Below, one piece after another: positions 45,158-54,048 of a stretch of DNA of 64,000 nucleotides. The stretch's first letter is position 1. Every line of letters starts with the position of its first letter. The notes below the pieces were generated by a model that was given only the letters and a program-made list of their open reading frames with translations, had not been told where the DNA came from and ran no database searches. Both the position numbers and the translations under genes were made by a program. Origin of the DNA: Spirosoma sp. SC4-14 (GTDB lineage: Bacteria; Bacteroidota; Bacteroidia; Cytophagales; Spirosomataceae); NCBI RefSeq assembly GCF_037201965.1, contig NZ_CP147518.1:4209001-4273000 (forward strand). The letters run 5' to 3'.

Positions 45158-45179
45158 TTTTAAACAAATATTTAAAATT
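45158..45179. promoter_or_regulatory. Operator candidate 2, upstream of the efflux operon
   Basis: Exact 22-bp reverse complement of 44424-44445 (core TTTAAACAAATATTTAAA), 43 bp before the tolC-type ATG. The AT-rich flanks differ, which shows that the 22 bp themselves are conserved. A half-like ATTTAAAATAAAC follows at 45198-45210. Confidence 0.75.
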
Positions 45180-45222
45180 TTTGCTTAGTCCAAGCATTTA
45201 AAATAAACGTTTCTTACCGACC

Positions 45223-46539
45223 ATGAAAACCGTTCAATGGTACCTATCGGCCAGTTTGTTACTGGTCTCTTCTCTAGCGAGAGCGCAGAACTTAACGCTT
45301 GAACAATTAATAGATAAAGCACTAACTAACAACTATAGTGTGCAATCGTCTAAACTGGATGAATTAAAAACAGAAGCCCAGATTGCCGAAGTGAAAGCAG
45401 GGGCCAGACCACAGGTCAACCTAACGGGCGACTACAAACGGTACCTTAAAATTCCGGGGCAGGTTATTCCGGCATCGGTTTTTGGCGGGCCCGAAGGCAC
45501 CTACTCAGCCGTAGCGTTTGGCCTTCCCTACAACCTCTCAACATCGGTCCAGGCAACCCAACCCATTTATAGTCAATCACTTCTGATTGCCACCAAAGCG
45601 GCCAAAGCCAGCCGCGACCTGTCGGCGCTGCAAACCCAGAAGACGAAAGAAGATGTTGCCTACAACGTGTCGGCTACGTACTACAACCTCCAGACAACCG
45701 CTCAACAGATCGCTTTTCTGCGTAGCAACCTGGCTGCTACCGAACGTCTGATTCGGATAACAGATCTTCGTCGGCAAAACCAACTGGCGCAGGGTATCGA
45801 CGTCGACCGGCTCCAACTGAGTAAAACAGCCTCGCAAACCCAGATTGAATCACTTCAGGCAACCTATAATCAGTTGCTTAATTCGCTCAAATACCTCACC
45901 GGCACTCCCCAAACCGATTCGTTGCAGGTTCAGACCGCCATTGAAGAAAGTATTCCGGTAGCGCCTGGCAACGAATACACCATCAACCGGACCGATTTAC
46001 AACTGCTCGATCAGCAAAAGTTGATCAATGGCCTTGAACAACGAAACATTAAAGCCGGTTTTGTGCCATCGGTTTCGGCCTATGGTGTGGCCAACAGTTC
46101 GGTATATGCCATTGGGGGCGATAACTCCTACATCAAAAATCTGCCAGGTTACTGGGTAGGGCTTCAATTGAACTGGAACGTATTCGACGGGCTGGCCCGC
46201 AAAGCCAAACTCGGTCAGAAACGCATCGACGATCAAAAGCTGGATGTACAAACGCGGCAGGTTCGCGAGTCGATTTCAATGGATATTGCCAATGCCCGCA
46301 ACAAATTTCTGGTCGAACAACAGAACCTGACAACCAACCGGGGGCAGGTTGCTCTGGCCGAAAAAGTCTATACGCAAACGCAGCTACAGTTTAAGGAAGG
46401 TACGGTTGATTTGACCGAAGTAGTACAGGCCGAAAACTCCCTCCGCGATGCACAAAATACATACCTAACCACGCTGGTCAATCTTCGCACGGCCGAACTC
46501 GACTGGAAAAAAGCCACTGGCAGTCTGATTAGCCGGTAA
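45223..46539 (+). CDS. TolC-family outer-membrane efflux protein
   Basis: A 438-residue outer-membrane channel of tripartite efflux systems, with a signal peptide (LLLVSSLARAQ) and the long helical hairpins of the TolC family (LTLEQLIDKALTNNYSVQSS at the start; LRDAQNTYLTTLVNLRTAEL near the end). Two internal repeats are visible by the recurring N-Y/Q-x-L pattern. It is first in the operon with the adaptor and the RND pump and lies 86 bp behind the TetR gene, next to operator candidate 2. No lipobox is seen. Confidence 0.93.
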   Translation: MKTVQWYLSASLLLVSSLARAQNLTLEQLIDKALTNNYSVQSSKLDELKTEAQIAEVKAGARPQVNLTGDYKRYLKIPGQVIPASVFGGPEGTYSAVAFGLPYNLSTSVQATQPIYSQSLLIATKAAKASRDLSALQTQKTKEDVAYNVSATYYNLQTTAQQIAFLRSNLAATERLIRITDLRRQNQLAQGIDVDRLQLSKTASQTQIESLQATYNQLLNSLKYLTGTPQTDSLQVQTAIEESIPVAPGNEYTINRTDLQLLDQQKLINGLEQRNIKAGFVPSVSAYGVANSSVYAIGGDNSYIKNLPGYWVGLQLNWNVFDGLARKAKLGQKRIDDQKLDVQTRQVRESISMDIANARNKFLVEQQNLTTNRGQVALAEKVYTQTQLQFKEGTVDLTEVVQAENSLRDAQNTYLTTLVNLRTAELDWKKATGSLISR

Positions 46540-46544
46540 GGTAG

Positions 46545-46621
46545 TCGGTTTACGGTTTACGGTGGCTCCGCTTATTAGCCCGCATCCTTCCAGGGCAGCG
46601 CAACGGTAAACCATAAACTGA
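46545..46621. repeat. Inverted repeat with conserved loop in opposite orientation (element C)
   Basis: Arms 46545-46563 and 46603-46621 match at 16 of 19 positions (GGTTTACGG words). The 39-nt loop 46564-46602 is the reverse complement of loop A at 32 of 39 positions, so loop and arms can be oriented independently. Confidence 0.85.
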
Positions 46622-46674
46622 AAACAGTAAACCGAAAACTGACCCCATACACAAGAATCAACCCGAATAATGTC

Positions 46675-47724
46675 ATGAAACGAATCGTTGTATTACTTGC
46701 CATTGTGTCTACGCTGGGACTAACCGCCTGGACACTCATTAACAACAAAAAAGAAGTCGAAGCGAAGGTCTACAAACCCAATCCCGATCAGAAAGTGGGC
46801 GTTCGGACTGCCGTTGCCGAACTTCGGAATCTATCGCAGGAATCTGAATTTCTGGGTTCTTTTGCCGCCAATCGTGAAATCGAAATCCGTCCCCAGGCGG
46901 GTGGCCAGATCGTTCAGCTTCCAATTGTGGAAGGCCAGTTAGTGGGAGCCGGAAAGCTGATTGCCAAACTGGACGATGAGCAACTCCGTTACCAGATTGA
47001 AGGTCTTCAGGTTACGCTGGAAGGCTACCAAAATGACCTTAAGCGCTACGAAAATCTGGTAAAGGGCGATGCCACACCGGCTGTTAATCTGGAACGTACG
47101 CAATTAAATATTCGCGCTACGCAGGCCCAGATCAAACAACTTCAGAAGCAACTTGACAACACGACCATTACGGCACCCTTTTCGGGTATCGTTACCGAAA
47201 AAATGGTTGAAAAAGGCTCGGTCGTATCCATCGGATCGCCCATTGCCAAGGTTACCGATATTTCGTCGGTGAAGCTGGTAGTCGATGTACCCGAAAAAGC
47301 CATAAATCATTTCCGCGTTGGTCAGTCGCTGGCCATTTCGACCGAAGTTTATCCTGATGCTCAGTTTACAGGTCGTGTTACGCTGATTGGTGCTCAGGGC
47401 GATGCCGCTCACAATTATCCGGTTGAAATCACCGTCAATAATTCGGGGAAAAATCTGCTGCGGGCTGGTATGTACGGCACCATTGCCAACACCAGTCAGG
47501 TGAAAGGGCAAACCCTAACCGTTCCTCGGCAGGCGATCATCGGCTCCGAAAAGCAGCCTCAGGTTTATGTAATCGAAGACGGCAAATCGATTCTAAAGTC
47601 GGTTAAAATCGGTGCAACGACCAACGATTATTATGAAATAACGGACGGCCTCAAAGCAGGCGACCGGGTCGTTACAAGTGGTCAGATCAATCTACAAAAC
47701 GGCACGGCTGTAGTGGCACAATAA
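46675..47724 (+). CDS. RND efflux periplasmic adaptor (membrane fusion protein)
   Basis: A 349-residue HlyD/AcrA-type adaptor. One N-terminal hydrophobic anchor (VVLLAIVSTLGLTAWTLI) is followed by a split barrel-sandwich (lipoyl) domain (EIRPQAGGQIVQLPIVEGQL ... NTTITAPFSGIVTEKMVEKG), a short helical hairpin between, and the beta-barrel and membrane-proximal domains (TLTVPRQAIIGSEKQPQVYV). It joins the TolC channel to the RND pump encoded next to it. Confidence 0.94.
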   Translation: MKRIVVLLAIVSTLGLTAWTLINNKKEVEAKVYKPNPDQKVGVRTAVAELRNLSQESEFLGSFAANREIEIRPQAGGQIVQLPIVEGQLVGAGKLIAKLDDEQLRYQIEGLQVTLEGYQNDLKRYENLVKGDATPAVNLERTQLNIRATQAQIKQLQKQLDNTTITAPFSGIVTEKMVEKGSVVSIGSPIAKVTDISSVKLVVDVPEKAINHFRVGQSLAISTEVYPDAQFTGRVTLIGAQGDAAHNYPVEITVNNSGKNLLRAGMYGTIANTSQVKGQTLTVPRQAIIGSEKQPQVYVIEDGKSILKSVKIGATTNDYYEITDGLKAGDRVVTSGQINLQNGTAVVAQ

Positions 47725-47725
47725 A

Positions 47726-47857
47726 TTGAATGATTGAATTAGGCTCCGCCTTTTGAGGATATACCGTGCGAGTAAATACCAACTCGCTACTCAACCGCAC
47801 GGCGGACCGTCGCAACGGCGAACCGTCGCAACGGCGGAGCCTAATTCAATCATTCAA
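47726..47857. repeat. Perfect 25-bp inverted repeat enclosing an 82-nt loop with direct repeats
   Basis: Arms 47726-47750 and 47833-47857 (TTGAATGATTGAATTAGGCT then CCGCC) are exactly complementary. The loop has an inner stem CCGTGCG/CGCACGG and the word AACCGTCGCAACGGCG in tandem. It fills most of the adaptor-pump gap; a long open frame through it is not coding. Confidence 0.85.
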
Positions 47858-47885
47858 CAACTCAACATTTCAATCATTTACAAAT

Positions 47886-50800
47886 ATGAAATTCGTTGAA
47901 ACGATCATAAAACGCCCCTCACTCATTATCGTACTGTTTGCGATACTGACAATTGGTGGCCTATTTTCATACCGCTTTCTGAGCTACGAACTGTTGCCCG
48001 AGTTTTCGGTGCCTATGGTAACCATCACAACGGCCTATCCGGGGGCTGCCCCATCAGAAGTGGAAACGGAAGTCAGCAAGAAAATTGAGGATGCGGTTTC
48101 GGGGCTCGATAACCTCGACGATGTGAAAGCCAATTCCTTCGAAAATGCGTCGGTCGTGGTGGTGCAATTTAAACCCGGCACCAACATTGATGCTGCGCTG
48201 GAAGACGCACAACGCGAAATCGACAAAATGGTCAGCGATCTGCCCGACGACGCCGAACAACCATCTCTGACAAAAATTTCGCCCAGCGATCAGCCCATCA
48301 TGCAGTTGCTGGCCACCTCGAACCTTCCTACCGAAGTGTTTTATCAGGAAGTAGAAGACCGGTATCTACCACAGCTTCAGCAGATAAAAGGCGTAGCCGA
48401 AATTATGATGGTTGGTGGCGACAAGCGCGAAATCCGCGTTAATGTCAACGACGACAAGCTAAATTATTATGGTCTATCCTTACTTCAGGTATCGCAGGCA
48501 ATCAATCAGGCCAACCTCGATTTTCCTACGGGAAAAGTGAAAAACACCCGCGAAAACATGACCCTGCGGCTGGCGGGTAAATTTTCGTCGCTGGACGATA
48601 TTCGGAAACTGGTCATTGCAACACCCAAAGATGGTAGCCCCATTCGAGTGGGTGATGTAGCCACCGTAACCGATGGGTTGACGGAACCAACCAGCATCAG
48701 CCGCTACAATGGCCGGGATGGAATTGGCCTCTTCATTAAAAAACAGTCAGACGCCAACGCCGTTGACATTAGCCACTCGGTTCAGGAAAAGCTGGCCCAG
48801 ATTGAGAAAGATAATGCCAAAGACAACGTTAAATTCGCCATTGCTTACGACAGCAGTGTATTTACGCTGGCATCGGTAGAAGCCGTAACGCACGACCTGA
48901 TTCTGGCCGTAGGCCTGGTAGCGGTGGTTATGCTTCTGTTCCTGCATAGCTTCCGAAATGCATTCATCGTCATGGTGTCTGTACCGGCCTCGCTGATCTC
49001 GGCCTTCCTGTTCATGTTCGTGATGGGCTACTCGCTGAATCTGATGACACTACTGGCCCTTTCGCTGGTAATCGGGATTCTGGTCGACGACTCCATTGTG
49101 GTTCTCGAAAACATTCAGCGACACCTCGAAATGGGCAAAAACCGCTGGCGCGCCACGCTCGACGGTGTTAGCGAAATCGGTTTTGCGGCCGTAGCCATCA
49201 CCCTTGTGATTGTGGTTGTTTTCGTACCCATCACTTTTGTTAGTTCCGTTATTGCCGATTTGCTGCGCCAGTTTTCGCTCACCGTTGCCTTCGCTACCAT
49301 GGTTAGTTTGCTGGTTAGCTTTACCCTGACACCCTGGCTAACATCTATGCTGGCCAAACTGGAACATCTGAACCCAAAGAACCCTTTCCAGGCGTTCCTG
49401 CTCTGGTTCGAGAAAGGACTGACGGCACTGACAAATGGCTATCACCGGAGTCTGGCCTGGGTGCTGGGGCACAAACTGGCTTTCACCGGTATTCTGCTCG
49501 CCATTTTCGTTTTCACGGGCTGGGTAATGAGTCTGGGCATTATTGGTTCGGAGTTTGTGGCACAGGGCGATCAGGGTAAATTCCTGCTTACGATGAAGCT
49601 GGATAAGAGTGCATCGCTGCAGCAAAACAACCTGACGGCTCGCAGCATCGAAAACTACCTGCGCAAAAAGCCGGAAGTCGAGAGCATTTTCGCCAACGTT
49701 GGTGGTGCCAGCACAGGCATGAACAGCACTGGTCAGGGCGAAACCAACCGTACAGAATTAACGGTTCAACTGGCCGACGCCAGCGAACGTCCGGGCCATA
49801 AACTTACCGAGCAGTACATGATCGATGTACGGCAGGAACTCGAACATAATTTTCCGGCCGTAGAATTCAGTTCCTCGGTGGTAGGTATGGTTAATTCGGG
49901 TTCGGCACCGATCGAGATTTTCCTCAGTGGCGACGACGTAACCCAGAATCTGGCAGCCGCCGAAGAACTGGCCAACCGGATTCGGAAAACACCGGGTGCC
50001 AACGACGTGAACGTTTCGGTCGAGTCGGGCAATCCAGAAGTTCGGGTCGACATTGATCGCGAAAAAATGGCCAAGCTGGGCCTTAACATCCAGACGGTGG
50101 GCGGTACGCTGCAAAATGCCTTTGCCGGTAACGACGATTCGAAATTTCGGGATGGTGGCGAAGATTACGACATTCGGGTAATGCTCGACGCATTTGATCG
50201 GAAAAACCCCGACGACGTAAAAAATATTAACTTTTTCAGCCCAGCAGCCAACCGATCGGTTCGACTGGCCGAGTTTGCCAACGTTACGCTAAGCAATGGT
50301 CCATCGCTGCTGGAACGCAAAAACCGCCGGTCGTCAGTAACCGTAACGGCCAACACACTCGGAACGGGTTCGGGCACACTGACAAGCGTGATTCAGGCCG
50401 ATCTGGCCAAAAACCCACTTCCGGCCGGTGTTACGGTTAGCTGGGGGGGCGATGCCAAAAATCAGAGCGAAGGGTTTGGTTCACTGGGTATTGCCATGCT
50501 CGCCGGGTTGATGCTCGTGTATTTCATCATGGTCCTGCTCTACGACAGCTTCGTATATCCGTTTGTGGTGCTATTCTCAGTACCTGTTGCTGTGATTGGA
50601 GCTTTACTGGCCCTGGCCCTTAGCTCATCGAACATTGGCATTTTCGCTATGTTGGGTATGCTGATGCTGATTGGTCTGGTGGTGAAAAACGCCATTCTGA
50701 TCGTTGACTTTGCCAATCAGCAGAAAGCCCAGGGAGTTCCATTCCGGCAGGCCATTCTGCACGCTGGCGAAGAACGGCTCCGTCCGATTCTGATGACGAC

Positions 50801-51029
50801 CATTGCAATGGTCATTGGTATGATTCCCATTGCTACGGCCAGCGGTGCAGGTGCCGAATGGAAAAACTCGCTGGCCTGGGTACTGATTGGGGGGCTGAGC
50901 AGTTCGATGGTACTTACCATCTATCTGGTTCCTATGATGTATTACCTTGTCGACCGCATTCAGGAATGGTTCAAAAATCGTTTCCGTAAAGAAAAAGCCG
51001 TTGAAACACTGGCCGAAGCGGCAGTGTAG
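47886..51029 (+). CDS. RND multidrug efflux pump (AcrB/MexB-like)
   Basis: A 1047-residue inner-membrane proton-driven exporter of the HAE1 group. Twelve helices and two large periplasmic loops are evident. The N-terminus FVETIIKRPSLIIVLFAILT is typical, as are the helix 4 proton-relay aspartates in GILVDDSIVVLENI and the motif LMLIGLVVKNAILIVDFAN in helix 10. I chose the ATG at 47886; the frame is open from 47766, but that part lies in the inverted repeat. With TolC and adaptor it expels drugs, bile-like compounds or lipids. An acyl carrier protein gene follows 108 bp later. Confidence 0.95.
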   Translation: MKFVETIIKRPSLIIVLFAILTIGGLFSYRFLSYELLPEFSVPMVTITTAYPGAAPSEVETEVSKKIEDAVSGLDNLDDVKANSFENASVVVVQFKPGTNIDAALEDAQREIDKMVSDLPDDAEQPSLTKISPSDQPIMQLLATSNLPTEVFYQEVEDRYLPQLQQIKGVAEIMMVGGDKREIRVNVNDDKLNYYGLSLLQVSQAINQANLDFPTGKVKNTRENMTLRLAGKFSSLDDIRKLVIATPKDGSPIRVGDVATVTDGLTEPTSISRYNGRDGIGLFIKKQSDANAVDISHSVQEKLAQIEKDNAKDNVKFAIAYDSSVFTLASVEAVTHDLILAVGLVAVVMLLFLHSFRNAFIVMVSVPASLISAFLFMFVMGYSLNLMTLLALSLVIGILVDDSIVVLENIQRHLEMGKNRWRATLDGVSEIGFAAVAITLVIVVVFVPITFVSSVIADLLRQFSLTVAFATMVSLLVSFTLTPWLTSMLAKLEHLNPKNPFQAFLLWFEKGLTALTNGYHRSLAWVLGHKLAFTGILLAIFVFTGWVMSLGIIGSEFVAQGDQGKFLLTMKLDKSASLQQNNLTARSIENYLRKKPEVESIFANVGGASTGMNSTGQGETNRTELTVQLADASERPGHKLTEQYMIDVRQELEHNFPAVEFSSSVVGMVNSGSAPIEIFLSGDDVTQNLAAAEELANRIRKTPGANDVNVSVESGNPEVRVDIDREKMAKLGLNIQTVGGTLQNAFAGNDDSKFRDGGEDYDIRVMLDAFDRKNPDDVKNINFFSPAANRSVRLAEFANVTLSNGPSLLERKNRRSSVTVTANTLGTGSGTLTSVIQADLAKNPLPAGVTVSWGGDAKNQSEGFGSLGIAMLAGLMLVYFIMVLLYDSFVYPFVVLFSVPVAVIGALLALALSSSNIGIFAMLGMLMLIGLVVKNAILIVDFANQQKAQGVPFRQAILHAGEERLRPILMTTIAMVIGMIPIATASGAGAEWKNSLAWVLIGGLSSSMVLTIYLVPMMYYLVDRIQEWFKNRFRKEKAVETLAEAAV

Positions 51030-51044
51030 ATAGTTTATGGTTAC

Positions 51045-51117
51045 GGTTTATCGTTTATGGTTGCTCCGCACGAGAAGGATGTATGCTGACAGGCGGAGCA
51101 ATCATAAATTGTAAACC
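51045..51117. repeat. Inverted repeat with GCTCCGC/GCGGAGC inner stem (element D)
   Basis: Arms 51045-51069 and 51093-51117 match at 21 of 25 positions, including a perfect inner TTGCTCCGC/GCGGAGCAA. The 23-nt loop AGAAGGATGTATGCTGACAG aligns with the GGAAGGATTCGTGCTAATGA of elements A-C. It fills the pump-ACP gap. Confidence 0.8.
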
Positions 51118-51137
51118 AATTAATCGCTCAACACATC

Positions 51138-51383
51138 ATGACACTAGCAGAGATTAACAATCGTTTACAGGAGATACTCAATGGTATGGGTATCAGCCTC
51201 ACAGCCTTAACCGATCAGGCAAACTTTATCCGTGATCTTGGCCTCGATTCGCTGGACGTCACGGACCTACTAATACGGGTAGAAACTACTTTTGGTATTC
51301 GAATTCCCGACGAGGACTGGTTTTCTCTGCAAACGGTGGGTCAGCTCAAAAATTATTTGCTGGCAGAAGTAAAATTCGATTGA
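51138..51383 (+). CDS. Acyl carrier protein
   Basis: An 81-residue acyl carrier protein. The phosphopantetheine attachment serine is S38 in RDLGLDSLDVTDLL, followed by the helix III segment FGIRIPDEDWFSLQTVGQL. It differs from the housekeeping fatty-acid ACP, which usually reads GADSLDTVELVM, and no ketosynthase or acyltransferase gene is next to it. It is the last gene of the efflux operon before a strong terminator, so it is probably cotranscribed with the pump. Its job may be to carry an acyl chain for a lipid-like product; that is inference only. Confidence 0.9.
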   Translation: MTLAEINNRLQEILNGMGISLTALTDQANFIRDLGLDSLDVTDLLIRVETTFGIRIPDEDWFSLQTVGQLKNYLLAEVKFD

Positions 51384-51409
51384 TCAAGCGCTCCAACATA
51401 GTTATCGAT

Positions 51410-51465
51410 TATGCCTGTCGCTGATGTTTTCTGAACTTGCAGCGACAGGCATACTAGCATTTTTT
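51410..51465 (+). terminator. Strong intrinsic terminator after the efflux-ACP operon
   Basis: A perfect 14-bp GC-rich stem (TATGCCTGTCGCTG and complement, 16-nt loop), then CTAGCA and six T residues (51460-51465). It separates the ACP gene from the LpxR-like gene. Confidence 0.9.
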
Positions 51466-51573
51466 CGGAAAACTATTGGCTGATTTTCACAAACCTACTA
51501 CTTTGTAGGCGCGTTTAACTGCTTAGAACCAGCCGTGGTAAAAGTATTTGGCTTGCCCCCAATTGTTCGTTTC

Positions 51574-52548
51574 ATGAATCGCTTAGCGTGCTTATGGCTG
51601 GCACTTCTTCTCTGTTTACCAGCGCAGGCGCAACGCAACAGATTGCAACTCATTCGTATCAGCGAAGACAACGATGGTCTTAATACCCAGGGAAAGATCA
51701 GCGATCGGGAATATACCAATGGCACCAAAATCGACATCCTTTACACCAAAAACACAAAACCCCGGCTCCTTAGCGCCTTGCTGATACCCATAGCCGCCAG
51801 TGCCAACAATATGTATAGCGTTGGCCTGACGCATTTGATGTATACGCCAACTAACATAAAACAGAAAAGCGTTATTAGAAATGATCGCCCCTACACGGCA
51901 GTTCTGTATGCCACGCACGGCCTGACGTCTGCCGATTCAGTCCGAAAACAACGGTTAATTACCGAACTGGGATTGGGCGTACTCGGCCGAGCCGCTTTAG
52001 GCGAAGAGCTTCAGATTTGGGTTCACCGTCAACTTGGCTTCGATGAACCTCAGGGCTGGCGCTATCAGTTACCAACCGACTTATTGGTAAACTACCTGAT
52101 TCAGTACGAAAAACAGTTGTTTCAACCGTCGGCCGGGTTGCAGGCTCTGGGGATGATGAGTGCTAATGTTGGCACCCTAAGTAACAATATTAACGCCGGG
52201 CTAATGGTTAGAGCAGGACTTCTGGGCAATTATTTCACTAACTTCGAACGGCCGGCTGGCAATCGGTCACCAAGTTACCGGAAACGTCAGCTCTATGCCT
52301 TTATGCGCCCTACTCTCCGCTTATTATTGGACGATTCGACCCTACAGGGAGGCTTTTTCACCCGTAGTCGTGCCTATTATGTGCTCAATAACAAGTTGCT
52401 TAACCGGTCGGTGGCTCAGTTGGAAGTAGGTGCCGTACTGACACGCAATAGGCTTGGCCTGTCGGTTAGCGAAAAGTTCATATCACCTACCTTCAAAGGT
52501 GTGCCATCGCAGGAGGTAGGCAACATAACCCTGTTTTTCGGGCTATGA
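51574..52548 (+). CDS. LpxR-like lipid A deacylase (DUF2219)
   Basis: A 324-residue outer-membrane beta-barrel with a signal peptide (MNRLACLWLALLLCLPAQAQ). It matches the LpxR/DUF2219 family, which removes the 3'-acyloxyacyl group of lipid A: the conserved EDNDGL and ISDREYTNGTKI near the N-terminus and NDRPYTAVLYA in the first third, then regular barrel strands ending ITLFFGL. I chose the ATG at 51574; the longer frame starts with GTG at 51535 and spoils the signal peptide. It may alter the cell envelope; no other lipid A gene is next to it, apart from the ACP just before. Confidence 0.85.
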   Translation: MNRLACLWLALLLCLPAQAQRNRLQLIRISEDNDGLNTQGKISDREYTNGTKIDILYTKNTKPRLLSALLIPIAASANNMYSVGLTHLMYTPTNIKQKSVIRNDRPYTAVLYATHGLTSADSVRKQRLITELGLGVLGRAALGEELQIWVHRQLGFDEPQGWRYQLPTDLLVNYLIQYEKQLFQPSAGLQALGMMSANVGTLSNNINAGLMVRAGLLGNYFTNFERPAGNRSPSYRKRQLYAFMRPTLRLLLDDSTLQGGFFTRSRAYYVLNNKLLNRSVAQLEVGAVLTRNRLGLSVSEKFISPTFKGVPSQEVGNITLFFGL

Positions 52549-52615
52549 AGTTCTCTTATTCTTTCCCTGAACGATCTCATACAGTTCATCATCCCATGAA
52601 AAAAATATACAGCTT

Positions 52616-53941
52616 ATGTTTAAGCATCATTATCAACGGCCAGTCCTCACCTACTTTCAGCAGGAATTTGAGCAAGAAAGTTTTCGGCGCGAGCGACAAC
52701 GAGCGGCCGTACTAGCCCTTCTGTTTGCCTCTGGCTTTTTGCTGTATGGTATCACCGTTCCGTTTTCAGGACTGCCCATTGGCGAAGCCGGTGAATACAA
52801 ACATATTTCCATTCAGGTTGCGGTCTACATGGGCGGTATGTTGGTGTATGAACTTCTGGTCTGGCGAACCCTGGGGCTCATTAGCCGCCGGTTTCCGGGT
52901 TCAGCGCTCTCTTACTTCGCAAAATTTGGAAACGCAACGGTAGAAATCACGGTGCTTACCGCAGCCCTTTACATGGTCAGCCGGTCGTTCGACCACCCCA
53001 TTCTGATGCTGCTGTCGCCCATCGCCTATCTCTATTTTGTGTTCATCACCCTGTCGACACTTCGGCTGAGTGTAGTTGTAGCACTCTGGACAGGCGCACT
53101 GGCCGGGCTCGAATTCTATGGCCTGAGTTTATACCTGCTGGAACCCGTTACGACATCGGCTAACGAGTTTAGCTTCTACATGACCCAAACGTTCCCGTAT
53201 GCCCTTAAAGCACTGATTATGTTGCTGACCGGCGCGGGTGCGGGCTACGTTGCCCGGCAAATTCGACTAAGTATCGAACTGTCTATCGAGCGAACCGAAA
53301 TGAACGAGCAAATCCGCACGCTGTTCGGCCAACAGGTATCGCCCGAGGTGGTAGAAGCCATTCTGGCGCAGAAAGGCGCACTTGAAGCCAGTCACCGCAA
53401 GGTCGCTATTCTGTTTCTCGACATCCGTAATTTCACCCAATTTGCCGATACACACACCCCCGATGAAGTGATTGCTTACCAAAGTGCCTTTTTCGATACG
53501 GTTGCAACGGTTATTCGGAACTATGGCGGCATTGTCAATCAGTTTCTGGGCGACGGCTGCATGGCTACCTTTGGTGCTCCGCTCCCACTCGACAACCCCG
53601 CCGAACGAGCCGTAGAAGCCGGTCTGGCCATTCTGGACGCGGTGGCAAGTGCCAGTCAGAACGGCACAATTGAACCAACAACGGTTGGCATTGGCATTCA
53701 GACGGGCGATGCTGTGGTGGGCAATATCGGTACCGAAACCCGCCAGCAATATAACATTACCGGCACTGTAGTTATCCAGGCATCGCGCATAGAACAACTC
53801 AATAAAGAATACAATTCACAGATTCTGGTTAGTCAGGAGGTGATGGACGAACTATCAACAATCAATATCAGTCCACGCCGGGTTGGAGCCACCCATCTGA
53901 AAGGCATGAGCAAAGACGTCATGCTCTGGCAATTGGCATAA
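52616..53941 (+). CDS. Membrane class III nucleotide cyclase-like protein
   Basis: A 441-residue protein with about six N-terminal membrane helices (residues 28-225) and a C-terminal class III adenylate/guanylate cyclase domain (about 255-441). The two metal-binding aspartates are present (LFLDIRNFTQF and FLGDGCMATFGAP). At the substrate-selecting positions it departs from the usual pattern: where K-x-x-G-D normally gives a lysine it has NQFLGD, and the usual GDTVN-L-ASR reads GTVVIQASR, so the transition-state asparagine is isoleucine while the arginine remains. Members with this pattern are common in this phylum as far as I recall, so it may still be active, with unknown base preference. 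Confidence 0.85.
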   Translation: MFKHHYQRPVLTYFQQEFEQESFRRERQRAAVLALLFASGFLLYGITVPFSGLPIGEAGEYKHISIQVAVYMGGMLVYELLVWRTLGLISRRFPGSALSYFAKFGNATVEITVLTAALYMVSRSFDHPILMLLSPIAYLYFVFITLSTLRLSVVVALWTGALAGLEFYGLSLYLLEPVTTSANEFSFYMTQTFPYALKALIMLLTGAGAGYVARQIRLSIELSIERTEMNEQIRTLFGQQVSPEVVEAILAQKGALEASHRKVAILFLDIRNFTQFADTHTPDEVIAYQSAFFDTVATVIRNYGGIVNQFLGDGCMATFGAPLPLDNPAERAVEAGLAILDAVASASQNGTIEPTTVGIGIQTGDAVVGNIGTETRQQYNITGTVVIQASRIEQLNKEYNSQILVSQEVMDELSTINISPRRVGATHLKGMSKDVMLWQLA

Positions 53942-53962
53942 CCTTCACAAGGTTATTTTCTT
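53938..53962 (+). terminator. Short terminator overlapping the cyclase stop codon
   Basis: ATAACCTT CAC AAGGTTAT, then TTTCTTT. The stop codon TAA is part of the left arm. The stem is related to the palindromes at 5576 and 15397. Confidence 0.65.
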
Positions 53963-54048
53963 TAGAACAGTAATTCACCGGCCAGATCGCGTTTTTTAAC
54001 TGATTTGTAGAAATTCGCAGCTTAATTCATCTGAACGCTCAATCAGCC

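Noticed and set aside
47766..47885. 40-codon N-terminal extension of the RND pump
   Set aside because: It translates the inverted repeat 47726-47857 and gives sequence unlike any pump; the family N-terminus begins at 47886.
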